DNA of 33,569 nucleotides. Origin: JBQTKD01 sp052389435. Its GTDB lineage: Bacteria; Actinomycetota; Actinomycetes; Sporichthyales; Sporichthyaceae. The stretch spans positions 1 to 33,569 of the forward strand of contig JBQTIB010000133.1 in assembly GCA_052389435.1 (NCBI GenBank). Reading direction: 5' to 3'. The position numbers were made by a program, and so were the translations under genes. How positions within the stretch are numbered: position 1 is the first letter of the stretch; each line of letters starts with the position of its first letter. Under the pieces are notes generated by a model. The model did no database searches, had not been told where the DNA came from, and worked only from the letters and a program-made list of their open reading frames with translations. Of this stretch, positions 9,701 to 16,863 are shown piece after piece.

Positions 9701-10954
9701 CTCACCCTGGACCGCACCACACGCCTGGTCACCTGGAAGCGGTACTACTCCTTCGAAGGCGCCGCCATCGCAGTCCGCGACGGCAACAAGATGACCGACG
9801 CCCAGGTCGTGATCCCCGACCGACACAACACCAGCAGTTGGGTCGTCGAAACCGCCGACAGCAAGGCCGTCGCCCTACGCAGCCTCCCCTACGGCGGCAC
9901 CCGCGGACCTCCGCCGACGACGATTGCCCCGATCAGCGGCCTCGGATTCGTCGGCGGGACCGTCGACAGCGACCTCGGCCTCACCCGCCTCGGCGCCCGA
10001 GACTACGACCCCGCCCTCGGCCTATTCCTATCCCCGGACCCCATCCTCGACCCCGCCAACTCCGCCACCCACGACCCCTACGCCTACGGCGGGCACAACC
10101 CCGTCTCCAACACCGACCCCACCGGGCTTGCCTTCACGCCCGGCGGCGGCGGCGGTGCCGCGAGCCCCAGCGAGTTTCAACGACCCTCCGGGTCGTACTC
10201 ACCACCGGCCGCCGCAGGAGCCGTCGCCCCCGCGACTAACGGGAACAGCGCGCGCCTCAAGGTCGGCTGGAACGAATGGCTCGATGTCGACCCCGACTCC
10301 GGCGCGGCTGCCCGGTGGGCCAACACGGCCCCCAACATCTACAACCCCAGCACCGGTCGATACGACTTCAACGCCTCTCAACAGGCCTTCCAACACAATC
10401 AGGCCGTTCTCGCCACCTACCACTCGACCAAACGAAACGTCACTGGAATAGCCAAGGGCTTCTTCGATTGGGGCGCCTGCGACGGCCTCACCCCCGGCTG
10501 CGGCATCGAAATCGCCGCCGCGGCTCCAGTCCCCGGAGCAAAGGGACTCAAAGCCCTCAAGGGCCTCGACGAGGCAGCCGACGTTGGAAAGGCCGCAGAT
10601 GCGGGGCTACCGCGGGCCACGGTCGGCCGGGCGACCTCCTCCGACTATCGAGCGACGTTCAAAGCCGGGAACCCCGGCGTCAACATGGATGACGTGTGGG
10701 TTCACCACGCAGTGGAACAAGACGTTCTAAATCGGTATCCTGGACTCTTCGATGCGGCGGAAATACATTCACTTGAGAACCTTCGGGGGGTTCCTGTCGG
10801 GAGGATTAATAGCGAAGTGCACTTGAGCGCGATCCGCAAGTCATGGAACGAGTTCTACAGATCGAATCGAAATCCCACTCGACAAGACGTACTCGATTAC
10901 GCAACCAAAGTTGACCGCAATTTTGGAATCTTCTTCAATCCACAGGTGATGTAA
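3782..10954 (+). CDS. Secreted Rhs/YD-repeat polymorphic toxin with a nuclease-like C-terminal tip
   Basis: The frame is open from 2693, but ATG at 3782 is chosen because it overlaps the stop of the preceding gene and begins a basic-then-hydrophobic export signal (residues about 20-42). The product has 2,390 residues. A Pro-rich linker (about 270-322) leads to an SpvB/TcdB-like segment from about 370 (PGGLAPSLSINYDSAAVDG). Long YD repeats follow, up to the Rhs-associated core at about 2060-2118 (LGLTRLGARDYDPALGLFLSPDP and SNTDPTGL). The last about 90 residues carry VHHAVEQDVL, EIHSLENLRG, VHLSAIRKSWNEFY and a C-terminal FNP. This His-rich pattern resembles HNH/EndoVII-type nuclease toxins. 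The tip DNA is visibly more AT-rich than the shell, as expected for a swapped tip. An intercellular DNA-cutting role is inferred from the family. The overlapping gene after it is the likely antidote. Confidence 0.88.
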   Translation: MARRHRSSLAGARGRPSGKAAGWTAPVALAVAAVMVGTLTQVAAVDPTGDARFATGRFGATQQDTAGGPGRDRSAGGRPDGAAVPLPDFVQPVSSRPVPRPANPGPDPEVNAPIAPVNWPASGRTTVAVPAREVDQTPTFRRAGNGPISIGAVTRSLAAASNTGVDPNRRTPTSVVVEVADRGATNAAGVAGVLGRISTGDRSPVGPVAVRMDLKDFGHAYGGDYGARLRMVRMPDCALTTPDRPECRAAVPVPTSLDLDNQTLTAILDLTAPPAPAPPPAPASPPAPASPPAPNAEPTVGPPSVEPTQPTQPTQPTPDDPASRVPAEMRASRAPGGGGTVFATIPAPFGSGGDWSATPLTDSATWAAGGNGGGFSWSYPLTVPPVPGGLAPSLSINYDSAAVDGRTTAKNNQTSWLGEGFDLSAGFIERRYTPCADDGGRDEHDSAANNTRDTGDLCWDGHNATISFAGRGGLLVAADQEARTWRMRFDDGSRIERLTGADNGDKGGASDGGEYWKLTTLDGTQYFFGHGKAKSPTEGAATNSTWTVPVFGNHDNEPGHSAEFADSWKDQAWRWNLDRVVDVNGNTVTYHYAAELNAYARNSNGIDGLDRVTSYVRGGHLQRIDYGQRQGEEDEDVLAQVNFVVEERCLAGVAECDEEQIEDHATRWPDVPADQICDTAGQACKNSQIAPTFFSRKRLSTVTTSVWNGTRYVGVDRWALTHAYPSPGDGTDAALWLDTVTRIGIGDDFASDTVVERPLALPKVDFNGTQFDNRVDSPQDNAPALSKRRVTTVRNEYGQDILLKYSAQRCGGPNPESPNCPETDYDTQLCRRFGTATTTDPKDNLPNQNHADNDDKLCYEVFYTAPGLVEPEKHWFHKTVVDRVTLDDRSDVETPSVVTNYRYLGTPAWAYDRNPATPKKYRTWSDWRGYQTVRTIVGGDDLSATQRMETTTLYFRGMDGDRTSAPTSAYTARRSSLNGATEGSDPVVDHWRLAGMVREEKTLTREGGTELSATLTTPWMRQTASDKNLTDRQGNAPLPPEEPAEELDPRAPFTSRLAAEAETRARTTITRTDPATTRETVTQYVRNDDGLPATIRDRGGAGTGDDLCTTTAYAPPAGSGVGAGIRDRVAWTRTLSSCADEPVVKDTLLSWTRSYYDNHDGIDNPVERGRLTRTERVEGIDAAGVEQWVPVTSTTFDKYGRATSSSDALGRTANTTYTPTEGLVTKIDAQGPDPRTKWSGPEGHPTGGPGVRANGTTTIDPRRGQTTKSISPTGVATTLRHDSLGRLVAVWDDSREPANSPAGDDDPATAPDVAYTYTVPATSTGTGTGPAATTTRIRLHDERGPRFLRQVSLLDGLGRARQIQTEVPADLAVGQAVAGRTVTSTLYDSRGLTVREEGATFTTGVPQTALVSFVETVVPGATNTTYDGTGRPTRAAFRKLSGTQVADAWATTTAYGGDTLTVTPPDGGVRTRTLTDARGRTVQIDRYLNRTAPDSGPDPAETTKYAFTPHGRMSSMTDAAGNTWTWTYDLAGNRVAGSDPDTGTSQAAFDTAGQPLWTRDATGRGIGFVHDGIGRQVATHDLNPDNTLGAIRTSSTFDKIGDDEHPGLPVATARHVEGEKFEWTITGYDDADRPSGLRIDVPTIDTAAFPDLLEDELDGTLQTTFAYNPDGTQASVTLGKYGPVEAEKLTMRHDATGRPWALTGAGAYVADVLRSPYGQVTRIGMGNTWRNAVWQTFTHEAGTRRVTRAQLDRESQTTYDEQVDYVWDAAGNPTKIAARLPGAVVDDVQCFAYDGLNRLTEAWTPKRSAEGSSQDCAASGRTVANLDGPARYWHSTTFTPPPASQSAPPSGLLASRTVRSPNAQGVVATTTYTHTHASTPIASKPHQLATVKRDDTQIGTFGYDTAGRTTTRTTTTTGGVAVDQRLEWDAEGLLATVKDTTNTVLSTHLYGPDGQRLLRREAGRTTLWLGQLELTLDRTTRLVTWKRYYSFEGAAIAVRDGNKMTDAQVVIPDRHNTSSWVVETADSKAVALRSLPYGGTRGPPPTTIAPISGLGFVGGTVDSDLGLTRLGARDYDPALGLFLSPDPILDPANSATHDPYAYGGHNPVSNTDPTGLAFTPGGGGGAASPSEFQRPSGSYSPPAAAGAVAPATNGNSARLKVGWNEWLDVDPDSGAAARWANTAPNIYNPSTGRYDFNASQQAFQHNQAVLATYHSTKRNVTGIAKGFFDWGACDGLTPGCGIEIAAAAPVPGAKGLKALKGLDEAADVGKAADAGLPRATVGRATSSDYRATFKAGNPGVNMDDVWVHHAVEQDVLNRYPGLFDAAEIHSLENLRGVPVGRINSEVHLSAIRKSWNEFYRSNRNPTRQDVLDYATKVDRNFGIFFNPQVM
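4618..4728 (+). repeat. In-frame tandem repeats coding the Pro-rich linker of the Rhs protein
   Basis: An 18-base unit coding PAPASP is repeated about two and a half times, followed by three perfect copies of GACGCAACC (4702-4728) coding TQP. The linker separates the export signal and N-terminal region from the Rhs shell. Copy number is likely to vary between strains. Confidence 0.7.
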
Positions 10955-11391
10955 TGCGGATTTACATCCTGCGACCGGAGGTCGCAGGCAGACTCGGCGA
11001 GAACACCGTGATGGACACAAGCATTCATCCGCCCTTGGTAAGGAAGTTGCACTACGTTTTCGCGGGCTGGTCGGGGAGCGACGTCGTGGAGTCCTTCCCC
11101 GTACATCTCGTGAGCGACAAATTGGCAAGAGCCCTCCTGGAGACTCAACTCTCTGGATTCGAGTTGGCAGCGGTGGAGGTTTCCAAAGACGAGCAGTTCG
11201 AACGGTTCTTTCCCGACGAGGCCTCCACTCTTCCCGAGTGGCACTGGCTCCGACTGACGTCTGCGGATCAGTCCAAGGATGTCTGGCGGGACGACGATGC
11301 GCAATTGTGTCTGGGGGAACGTGCGAGACGGGTATTTGAGGCGTTTAATCTGAACGACTGCGAAATCGTCGAGTTAGAATGCGGCGAGTAA
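10954..11391 (+). CDS. Candidate immunity protein for the Rhs toxin tip
   Basis: This 145-residue acidic, soluble protein has no signal peptide or membrane segment. Its ATG shares a base with the Rhs stop (TAATG), which ensures co-translation with the toxin; that layout is typical of polymorphic toxin-immunity pairs. Recognisable pieces are LPEWHWLRL in the middle and LGERARRVFEAFNLNDCEIVELE at the end. The end recalls the closing segment of several immunity families, in which a SERA/ERA helix is followed by a final strand. I cannot assign a numbered Imm family. Its base composition is as AT-rich as the toxin tip, supporting arrival as one cassette. Function is inferred from position. Confidence 0.62.
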   Translation: MRIYILRPEVAGRLGENTVMDTSIHPPLVRKLHYVFAGWSGSDVVESFPVHLVSDKLARALLETQLSGFELAAVEVSKDEQFERFFPDEASTLPEWHWLRLTSADQSKDVWRDDDAQLCLGERARRVFEAFNLNDCEIVELECGE

Positions 11392-11402
11392 ACGAGGGTC
11401 CA

Positions 11403-11653
11403 GTGATAGTCGCGGACAAGTTGAGAGGATGCCGGAAACGACGCCAGAAGGGGCCAAAAGGCCGCAAAACCGCGTCGGAGAAAAACAAGATCTATTCGGC
11501 CAGCGCGCTGAAGCGGATGCGTGACGAGCCCGGCCGTTCCACAACTTCCCCGAGTCGTTTGACGGGGCGGTCTTCTCACAGGACACTCGCACGGTAACTC
11601 TCGGCTATTTCAACGAGGCGAAGCCGAATCTAAGCAACGGCTCTATTCAGTAG
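11403..11653 (+). pseudogene. Orphan Rhs toxin-tip remnant (YHNFP-type), frameshifted
   Basis: Directly after the immunity gene, one frame reads NKIYSASALKRMRDEPG. One base later in phase the next frame reads RPFHNFPESFDGAVFSQ, then TRTVTLGYFNEAKPNLSNGS, and hits TAG at 11651-11653. Joined, these resemble the start of a C-terminal cassette I recall from Streptomyces-type Rhs proteins, with a pattern of (K)IYS, EPG, (Y/F)HNFP and KPxLSNxS. The usual final segment is missing. There is no start, shell or complete frame, so this is not a working gene. I infer a displaced former tip that the present nuclease tip replaced. The match rests on memory of the family, not on a search. Confidence 0.5.
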
Positions 11654-12192
11654 CGTTCTTGCGTGGGGCAACGCCGGCCGGGTTGCCAGACGGGGAACGT
11701 CCTATGCCGCCAACTGCGGGTACCCAGACTCGGCCTTCCCTCGAAACCCGCCGCATTCGGGCGGAGGCGCGGGAGTAAAGGATCGCGCAGCGACCGCGCA
11801 GGACCGCGCATCGGCCCGTCCTCGACGCCCGTGGTGCAGCCCGAAGACTCGCGGGCGAGGGGTTCGGCCCCACGGTCCAGCGAACGCACGAAGACCATTT
11901 GAGCCCACGATCGTTTGGACCGTCTCTGGGCCGTCAAGCCACGGCCCAAGGCGGCTTTGGCCGGTCAGTTGCGGTCTGGTCCAGAGATCATATGCGCAGG
12001 TCAGAGGGCTTTCTCAGGGACTCGCGGAGCTTGACGGTGAGTCACGTGAACTGCCCTCAAGAGTTTTACGACATCCGACTTGGCGCCAGTCAAATGGCCG
12101 AAATTCACCGGGCCCGTTCCGCTACAGATGCCCGCTCGTAGATAGCCCTGGCGCGACGCATCGGACGCGCCCTCGACGGCGAGTAGATAATC
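11654..12192. other. Gene-free stretch between the orphan tip and the IS21 element
   Basis: I see no supportable gene in about 540 bases. Three small features are present. A 15-base segment at 11781-11795 is repeated exactly at 18054-18068. A perfect 7-bp hairpin lies at 11928-11947 (GGGCCGT/ACGGCCC). A 14-base segment at 11996-12009 is repeated exactly upstream of the integrase at 19742-19755. These suggest decayed element DNA sharing ancestry with the region around the integrase. Confidence 0.5.
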
Positions 12193-12252
12193 TGACGACG
12201 CTCAGTTGAATCTCCCCAGACCTGCTCACTGAAAATCCCCACCCGTGTGGCT
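12193..12252 (+). repeat. Left terminal inverted repeat region of the IS21 element
   Basis: This is the outer TGACGACGCTC plus internal motifs ending in CCCCACCC. It matches the right end with a few mismatches and two single-base gaps. It ends about 75 bases before the istA start. Confidence 0.8.
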
Positions 12253-12326
12253 TCGCCGAGATGGCGAAGGCCCCTTCGAGGCTGCTGGTCTCTGACCACC
12301 TGCAGTTCGAAGGGACCTCCGCTCTC

Positions 12327-13664
12327 ATGCTCACACGGGAGGACGACGTGGACGCGCATGCGCTCCACCGGCAGGGCTGGACGATCTCCGCGATCGCCCG
12401 GCACCTTGGCCACGACCGCAAGACCATTCGCGCGTATCTGTACGGCGGCCGCGTCGCCGGCCAGCGCGTACGCCCGGCCCAGGACGCCTTCGAGGCGTTC
12501 GCGGAGTACTGCCGGGCCCGGCTGAAGGAAGACCCGCACCTGTGGGCCACGGCCCTGTTCGACGAGGTCGTCGCGTTGGGCTACGACCGCTCCTACCCCT
12601 CGTTCACCAGGGGGTTGCGGGCCCGCGCGCTGCGCCCGCACTGCGAGCCGTGCCATCCGGTCAAGGGGCGCGCGTCCGCGATCATCGAGCACCCGCCGGG
12701 CGAGGAGACCCAGTTCGACTGGCTCGAGCTGCCCGATCCGCCCGCCTCGTGGGGGTGGACCTCCACGGCGTTCCTGCTCGTCGGCGCGTTGGCCCACTCC
12801 GGACGGTGGCGTGGCGTGCTCTGCGAGGGCACCGACCAGGCCCAGCTCGTCGACGCGCTGCACCGCGTGAGCGAGGCGCTCGGCGGGCTGACCCGGAACT
12901 GGCGCTTCGACCGCATGGCCACGGTCTGTCATCCGGACTCCGGCCGCGTCACGGCGACCTTCGCCGCGGTGGCCAAGCACTACGGGGTGTCGGTCAAGGT
13001 CTGCCCGGCGCGGCGCGGGAACCGCAAGGGCGTGGTGGAGAAGTCCAACCACGTCGCCGCGCAACGCTGGTGGCGCACCCTGGCCGACGACATGACGGTC
13101 CATCAGGCACAGGCCTCGCTGGACCGGTGGTGCTCCCTGCGCGGCGACACCCGCGTCAAGCGGACCACCGACGGCAAGTCGAACGTGGCGACCGTCGCGG
13201 CGCGCGAACCGCTCGCGCCGATGCCTACGCCCTTCCCCGCCACGATCTCGGTCGACCGGATCGTCTCGGCGCAGGCATTGGTCTCCTTCGAGGGCAACCG
13301 CTACTCGGTCCCGCCCGAACTGGCCCGCGCGAGCGTGACGGTGTCCAGGCGGCTGGGCTCGACCACTCTGGACATAGCCACAGCGGCCGGGATCGTGATC
13401 GCCCGCCACGTCCGGGCCGCGCCCGGGGCCAGTGCCACGATCCGCGACGACGGGCACGTCCTGGCGTTGAACGCCGCGGCCCTGGCCGCCTCCACCACCG
13501 CGCGCCCGCACCGGTCCAAGGTCCGGATCCCGCCGGGCCCCGAGGCGCTCGCCGCCGCGGAGGTTCTCCGCAACAAAGGTACTGACGCCCCGTCACAGTC
13601 GTGCCAGGTCGTCGACCTGGCCCAGTGGGCCGAAGCGGCCCAGGGAAGGAACACCCTCACATGA
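12327..13664 (+). CDS. istA: IS21-family transposase IstA
   Basis: The 445-residue product is the DDE/Mu-type recombinase of the element, cutting and joining IS ends. An N-terminal helix-turn-helix (WTISAIARHLGHDRKTI) binds the ends. The core shows TQFDWLE, then FDRMATVCHP, then GNRKGVVEKSNHV, which I read as the D, D and E catalytic positions. The C-terminal part FEGNRYSVPPELA is the Mu-transposase-like domain. The frame is open upstream to 12261. ATG at 12327 is chosen because MLTREDDVDAHAL begins just before the HTH and is preceded by AAGGGA at 12310-12315. Its stop overlaps the istB start as ATGA. Length is in the normal range for this clade. Confidence 0.9.
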   Translation: MLTREDDVDAHALHRQGWTISAIARHLGHDRKTIRAYLYGGRVAGQRVRPAQDAFEAFAEYCRARLKEDPHLWATALFDEVVALGYDRSYPSFTRGLRARALRPHCEPCHPVKGRASAIIEHPPGEETQFDWLELPDPPASWGWTSTAFLLVGALAHSGRWRGVLCEGTDQAQLVDALHRVSEALGGLTRNWRFDRMATVCHPDSGRVTATFAAVAKHYGVSVKVCPARRGNRKGVVEKSNHVAAQRWWRTLADDMTVHQAQASLDRWCSLRGDTRVKRTTDGKSNVATVAAREPLAPMPTPFPATISVDRIVSAQALVSFEGNRYSVPPELARASVTVSRRLGSTTLDIATAAGIVIARHVRAAPGASATIRDDGHVLALNAAALAASTTARPHRSKVRIPPGPEALAAAEVLRNKGTDAPSQSCQVVDLAQWAEAAQGRNTLT

Positions 13665-14485
13665 GCACCACCAAGACCCCGACGACCGGAGCGCAGGCGG
13701 CGACCTACCAACGCCTGCGCGGACATCTCGCCGCACTGCGACTGCACACCGCAGCCGAACAGCTCCCGTCCGTCCTGGACGCCGCGGCGGCCGAGAAGCT
13801 CTCGATCACCGCCGCCCTGGAACGGCTTCTGGCGGCCGAACTCGACGCCACCGAGGCCAGACGCCTCGCCGGACGGCTGCGCTTCGCCTGCCTGCCGACA
13901 CCGGCGACGATGGAGGACTTCGACTTCGACGCCCAACCCGGCGCCGACCGCCCGGTCCTCAACGAACTCGCGTCCTGCCGCTACCTCGAGTCCGCGACCA
14001 ACGTCCTGCTCATCGGCCCACCCGGCACCGGCAAGACCCACCTCGGCGTCGCCCTCGCGCGCAAGGCCGCCGAGGCCGGACAGCGGACCTACTTCACCTC
14101 CGCGGCCGATCTCGCGGCCCGCTGCCACCGCGCGGCCATCGAAGGCCGATGGGCCACCACGATGCGCTTCTTCGCCGGACCGGGGCTGCTCGTCATCGAC
14201 GAACTTGGCTACCTGCCACTGCCCGCCGAGGCCGCCGCGGCCCTGTTCCAGGTCGTGAACCAGCGCTACACGAAGGGATCGATCCTGATCACCACCAACA
14301 GACCCATCGCGGGCTGGGGAGAAATCCTCGGCGACACCAACGTCGCCGCCGCCATGCTCGACCGACTCCTGCACCGCTCCGTCGTGCTCAACCTCGACGG
14401 CGACTCCTACCGCCTGCGCGAGCACCACGCCCGCAACCAGGCGCTCCGCGCCGGCTCCGCCGGCGCCCGCACACCGCTAACCTAA
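13661..14485 (+). CDS. istB: IS21-family helper ATPase IstB
   Basis: This 274-residue DnaC/DnaA-like AAA+ protein selects target DNA and activates IstA. Walker A is GPPGTGKTHLG, Walker B is LLVIDELGYLPL, and ITTNRPIAGWGEILGD follows as the sensor region. The frame is open 60 bases further upstream, but ATG at 13661 overlaps the istA stop (ATGA) and starts the normal IstB N-terminus (YQRLRGHLAALRLHTAAEQL). Walker and sensor motifs are intact. Confidence 0.92.
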   Translation: MSTTKTPTTGAQAATYQRLRGHLAALRLHTAAEQLPSVLDAAAAEKLSITAALERLLAAELDATEARRLAGRLRFACLPTPATMEDFDFDAQPGADRPVLNELASCRYLESATNVLLIGPPGTGKTHLGVALARKAAEAGQRTYFTSAADLAARCHRAAIEGRWATTMRFFAGPGLLVIDELGYLPLPAEAAAALFQVVNQRYTKGSILITTNRPIAGWGEILGDTNVAAAMLDRLLHRSVVLNLDGDSYRLREHHARNQALRAGSAGARTPLT

Positions 14486-14491
14486 CCGCGC

Positions 14492-14545
14492 ACAGGGTGG
14501 GGAATTTCGACGAGCAACCCTGGGGAAATTCGCCGAGCGTCATCA
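14492..14545 (-). repeat. Right terminal inverted repeat region of the IS21 element
   Basis: Mirror of the left end. Read on the minus strand from 14545 it begins TGATGACGCTC and shows the same two CCCCA-containing internal motifs. It starts a few bases after the istB stop. Confidence 0.8.
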
Positions 14546-14624
14546 AATCAACGAGGGGCGAGCGAAAGGTGACTGTTCCCTACGGCCGGTCACGCGACTC
14601 TGTAGCGCAGCGCGACGGTGGACG

Positions 14625-15647
14625 CTAAGTGGTTATCGACCTTTCTAGAGACGGTAAGAGCGCGCGAGGGAACCATGTCGTGTCGCGTTCCGCCACCGCC
14701 AGAAGCTGGGCGGTGACCGTCGAGCGCTCCGGCTCCCCGAGGGGAATGGGTTCGGAGCGACGCCACCCGCGCGCGGACAACTGCTTGACCGCCGACGTGT
14801 AGGCCGCAGGCGACATGACCTGGAGGTCTCTGGCCCGCAGAAGAAGGGCAGCGATGGAAACATGCCATCGCTGCTTTAGCTCGAACAATTGCGCCCAGTC
14901 CGCTCGGTCCGGAAGCTCTCCGCAGATGTCGACTGCGGGCATCAGGAACTCGGCGGCGAATCGGTGAGCCTGCGTCTCGACTTCCTTGACTCCCCATACG
15001 GACTCGCCGTGCATGACTAGATGGCCGAGTTCGTGTGCTGCATCGAAGCGTGATCGGGCTCGATCACCCTTGTCCGTACCGAGGACCACGACCGGCCGAT
15101 CCGGGAAGGGCAGGGAGAAGGCATCGACCTCTGCCGCGTCCAGTGGTAGGCGGACGACCAACACGCCATGTTGCTCCAGGGCCGAGACGACGTCGGGGAC
15201 GGGGCCGCTCTCGAGGCCCCACGCGGATCGGACGGTTCGGGCCGCCTCGACGACGTCGGGGGAATCGACGTCCAGGGTGCCCAACGGAACTCGAGGCAGC
15301 GCAAGCGGCGCGAGCAGCGCTTCTCCACCCGGTGCGACGGCCAGGTCGTGCACCAAGTGCGCCAACGATCTAGCCCGTCGACGCTGCGCCACCGTGCTCT
15401 TGCGCAGGCTACGGAAGAAGCCCTCGTGAGTCTCCTCGATCGGCAGACACAGAAACTCGACAGGCACCTGAAGCGCAACCGCCAACAGGTGCAGGGTCTC
15501 GGCCGACGGCTTGGCATCCCCCGACTCGAACTGCGAAATCGCGGCCGGAGTGACCCTCGCCGGCACGCTCAGATCCGACTGGCTCTTGTTCTCCAACTCG
15601 CGCGCCAGGCGAAGCCGCCCAGGCTGGAACGTCCCACTACTTCCCAC
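14625..15647 (-). CDS. XRE-family regulator fused to ImmA/IrrE metallopeptidase
   Basis: The 340-residue protein has two domains. An N-terminal XRE helix-turn-helix (about residues 5-65; RLRLARELENKSQSDL, TPAAISQFESG) binds DNA. A C-terminal zinc peptidase of the ImmA/IrrE type carries AHELGHLVMH (H205, E206, H209) and a following Glu-rich helix, EVETQAHRFAAEFLMP. Proteins of this type usually repress their own promoter and cleave a partner repressor on stress or in mobile elements. The frame is open to a TTG at 15671, but GTG at 15647 has GGAAGGGAG four bases upstream and gives the normal N-terminus, so I use it. It is divergent from the MBL-hydrolase/membrane-protein pair and probably controls it; that link is inference. 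Which repressor it would cut is unknown. Confidence 0.85.
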   Translation of the reverse strand: MGSSGTFQPGRLRLARELENKSQSDLSVPARVTPAAISQFESGDAKPSAETLHLLAVALQVPVEFLCLPIEETHEGFFRSLRKSTVAQRRRARSLAHLVHDLAVAPGGEALLAPLALPRVPLGTLDVDSPDVVEAARTVRSAWGLESGPVPDVVSALEQHGVLVVRLPLDAAEVDAFSLPFPDRPVVVLGTDKGDRARSRFDAAHELGHLVMHGESVWGVKEVETQAHRFAAEFLMPAVDICGELPDRADWAQLFELKQRWHVSIAALLLRARDLQVMSPAAYTSAVKQLSARGWRRSEPIPLGEPERSTVTAQLLAVAERDTTWFPRALLPSLERSITT

Positions 15648-15857
15648 TCGGCTCCCTTCCGCTCGATCCAAGGCAGTCCGCGGGCGCCAAGTTCGCAGCG
15701 AGCAGTCTGCCGTGCGCTTGCCGAAGCCGGAAATACGCGCGCCGCACGCTCGCGCCAGATTCGGGCCGGCGAGAGCGCGAAATCTCGCGTAGCATCATGT
15801 TCTGATTGTAAGTGCGTAACCAAGTTCTGTATCAAGCTCTAACGAAAGGGCTTCAGC
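15648..15857. promoter_or_regulatory. Divergent regulatory region between xre-immA and the MBL gene
   Basis: About 210 bases, more AT-rich toward the right, lie between the two divergent starts. A small inverted repeat (ATCA-N5-TGAT, 15794-15806) and a second GTTCTG-containing site near 15823 could be XRE operators. TTGTAA (from 15806) and TATCAA 18 bases later are a possible promoter for the right-hand gene. GAAAGGG at 15844-15850 is the ribosome-binding site for GTG at 15858. The promoter and operator calls are weak. Confidence 0.35.
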
Positions 15858-16848
15858 GTGAAGAGCACGAAGATCCACTTTCTCAACGTCGGCCACGGGG
15901 ACTGCACGCTCATCGAGCACCCGTCGGGCCGGGTGACGATGATCGACCTCAACAACTCGAAGAGTCTCCCCGACGACGACGAGGTCGCCCTCGCCGAGGC
16001 CAAGGGCCTTAGCCTCGCGCAGTTCCGCGCCCGCTCGGCGAGCGCCTGGAGCTGGGAGGACTACTACAAGAGCCTCCTCGTCGACCCGAGGACGTACTGG
16101 AAGTCGCACTTCCAGGAGCGATCCCTGTTCCGGTACATCCAGACGCACCCGGACATGGACCACATGAGCGGCCTGGCCTCGCTGTTCTGGGGCGAGAAGG
16201 TGTCGCTGGAAAACTTCTGGCACTACGACCACGAGAAATCCTTCTCCGAGGAGAGCTTCGACAAGACCCGCTACGACTGGAACGACTGGCTCGCGTACAC
16301 CCTTCTGCGTCAGGGCCACCACGGCGACGGCAGCGAACACAAGGTGCTCGAAAAGCTGCGCGAACAGGCCGGGGACTTCTGGACGGAGGACGGACTCACC
16401 GTCCTCGGCCCGACCACCGACCTGATCGACTACTGCAACCGCATTGAGAACTGGAACAACGCCTCCTACGTGCTGCGCCTGGACTACGCCGGCCGCCGGG
16501 TCATCCTCCCCCGGCGACGCCGAGAAGCCCGCCTGGGACAGCATCGAAGCCCATTTCGACAACACCGACCTGGCGTGCGACGTTCTGAAAGCCGCCCACC
16601 ACGGCCGCGAGTCCGGGTACAGCGAGTCCGCGGTCGACGCGATGGACCCGGACTTCGTGATCTGCTCGGTCGGCAAGAAGCCTTCGACGGACGCCTCCGA
16701 CGAGTACCGCAGCCACGGCGCGACTGTTCTCTCCACGCGCCACCACGGAACCATCACCGTTCAGATTTGGGCGGACGGCGAGATCTGGATCGAAGACCAC
16801 GACGGGCAGCGCCTCCACACAGTGCCGGCCCACGCCGACGCCGCCTGA
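15858..16848 (+). pseudogene. Metallo-beta-lactamase-fold hydrolase (ComEC/Rec2-like), one frameshift
   Basis: Frame one (GTG start, strong GAAAGGG site) reads HFLNVGHGDCTLIEHPSG, then THPDMDHMSGL (T96-H102) as the metal-binding HxxxDH-type motif, and runs well to VILP near 16510. There a run of five Cs shifts the frame. Dropping one C continues as PGDAEKPAWDSIE, LKAAHHGRESGY and HGTITVQIW to the stop at 16848. The restored protein would have about 329 residues. The extra C may be a sequencing error or a true mutation. Without the shift this is a soluble MBL hydrolase related to the C-terminal domain of ComEC; its substrate is unknown. The membrane-protein gene 15 bases downstream is almost surely in the same operon. 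The past-frameshift reading to 17147 in frame one is meaningless. Confidence 0.8.
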
Positions 16849-16863
16849 TCCGGACCGCGCGCG

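Larger units (their letters stand above)
12193..14545 (+). mobile_element. Complete IS21-family insertion sequence with AATC target duplication
   Basis: This 2,353-bp element carries istA and istB in the usual order. Its ends are imperfect inverted repeats. The left end starts TGACGACGCTC (12193) and the right end, read inward, starts TGATGACGCTC (ending at 14545). Both continue with the same spaced motifs, GAATCTCCCCAG against GAATTTCCCCAG, then ATCCCCACCC against TTCCCCACCC. That makes an end region of almost 60 bases with internal repeats, as IS21 elements have. The flanks are AATC at 12189-12192 and AATC at 14546-14549, a 4-bp duplication of the target. Both genes are open and no end is lost, so it may still be active. 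The target is noncoding DNA between the Rhs remnant and the XRE-ImmA gene. Confidence 0.9.

Noticed and set aside
12105..13511. 468-residue open frame on the minus strand
   Set aside because: It lies opposite istA, is Arg/Gly-rich without motifs, and is a shadow of high-GC coding DNA.
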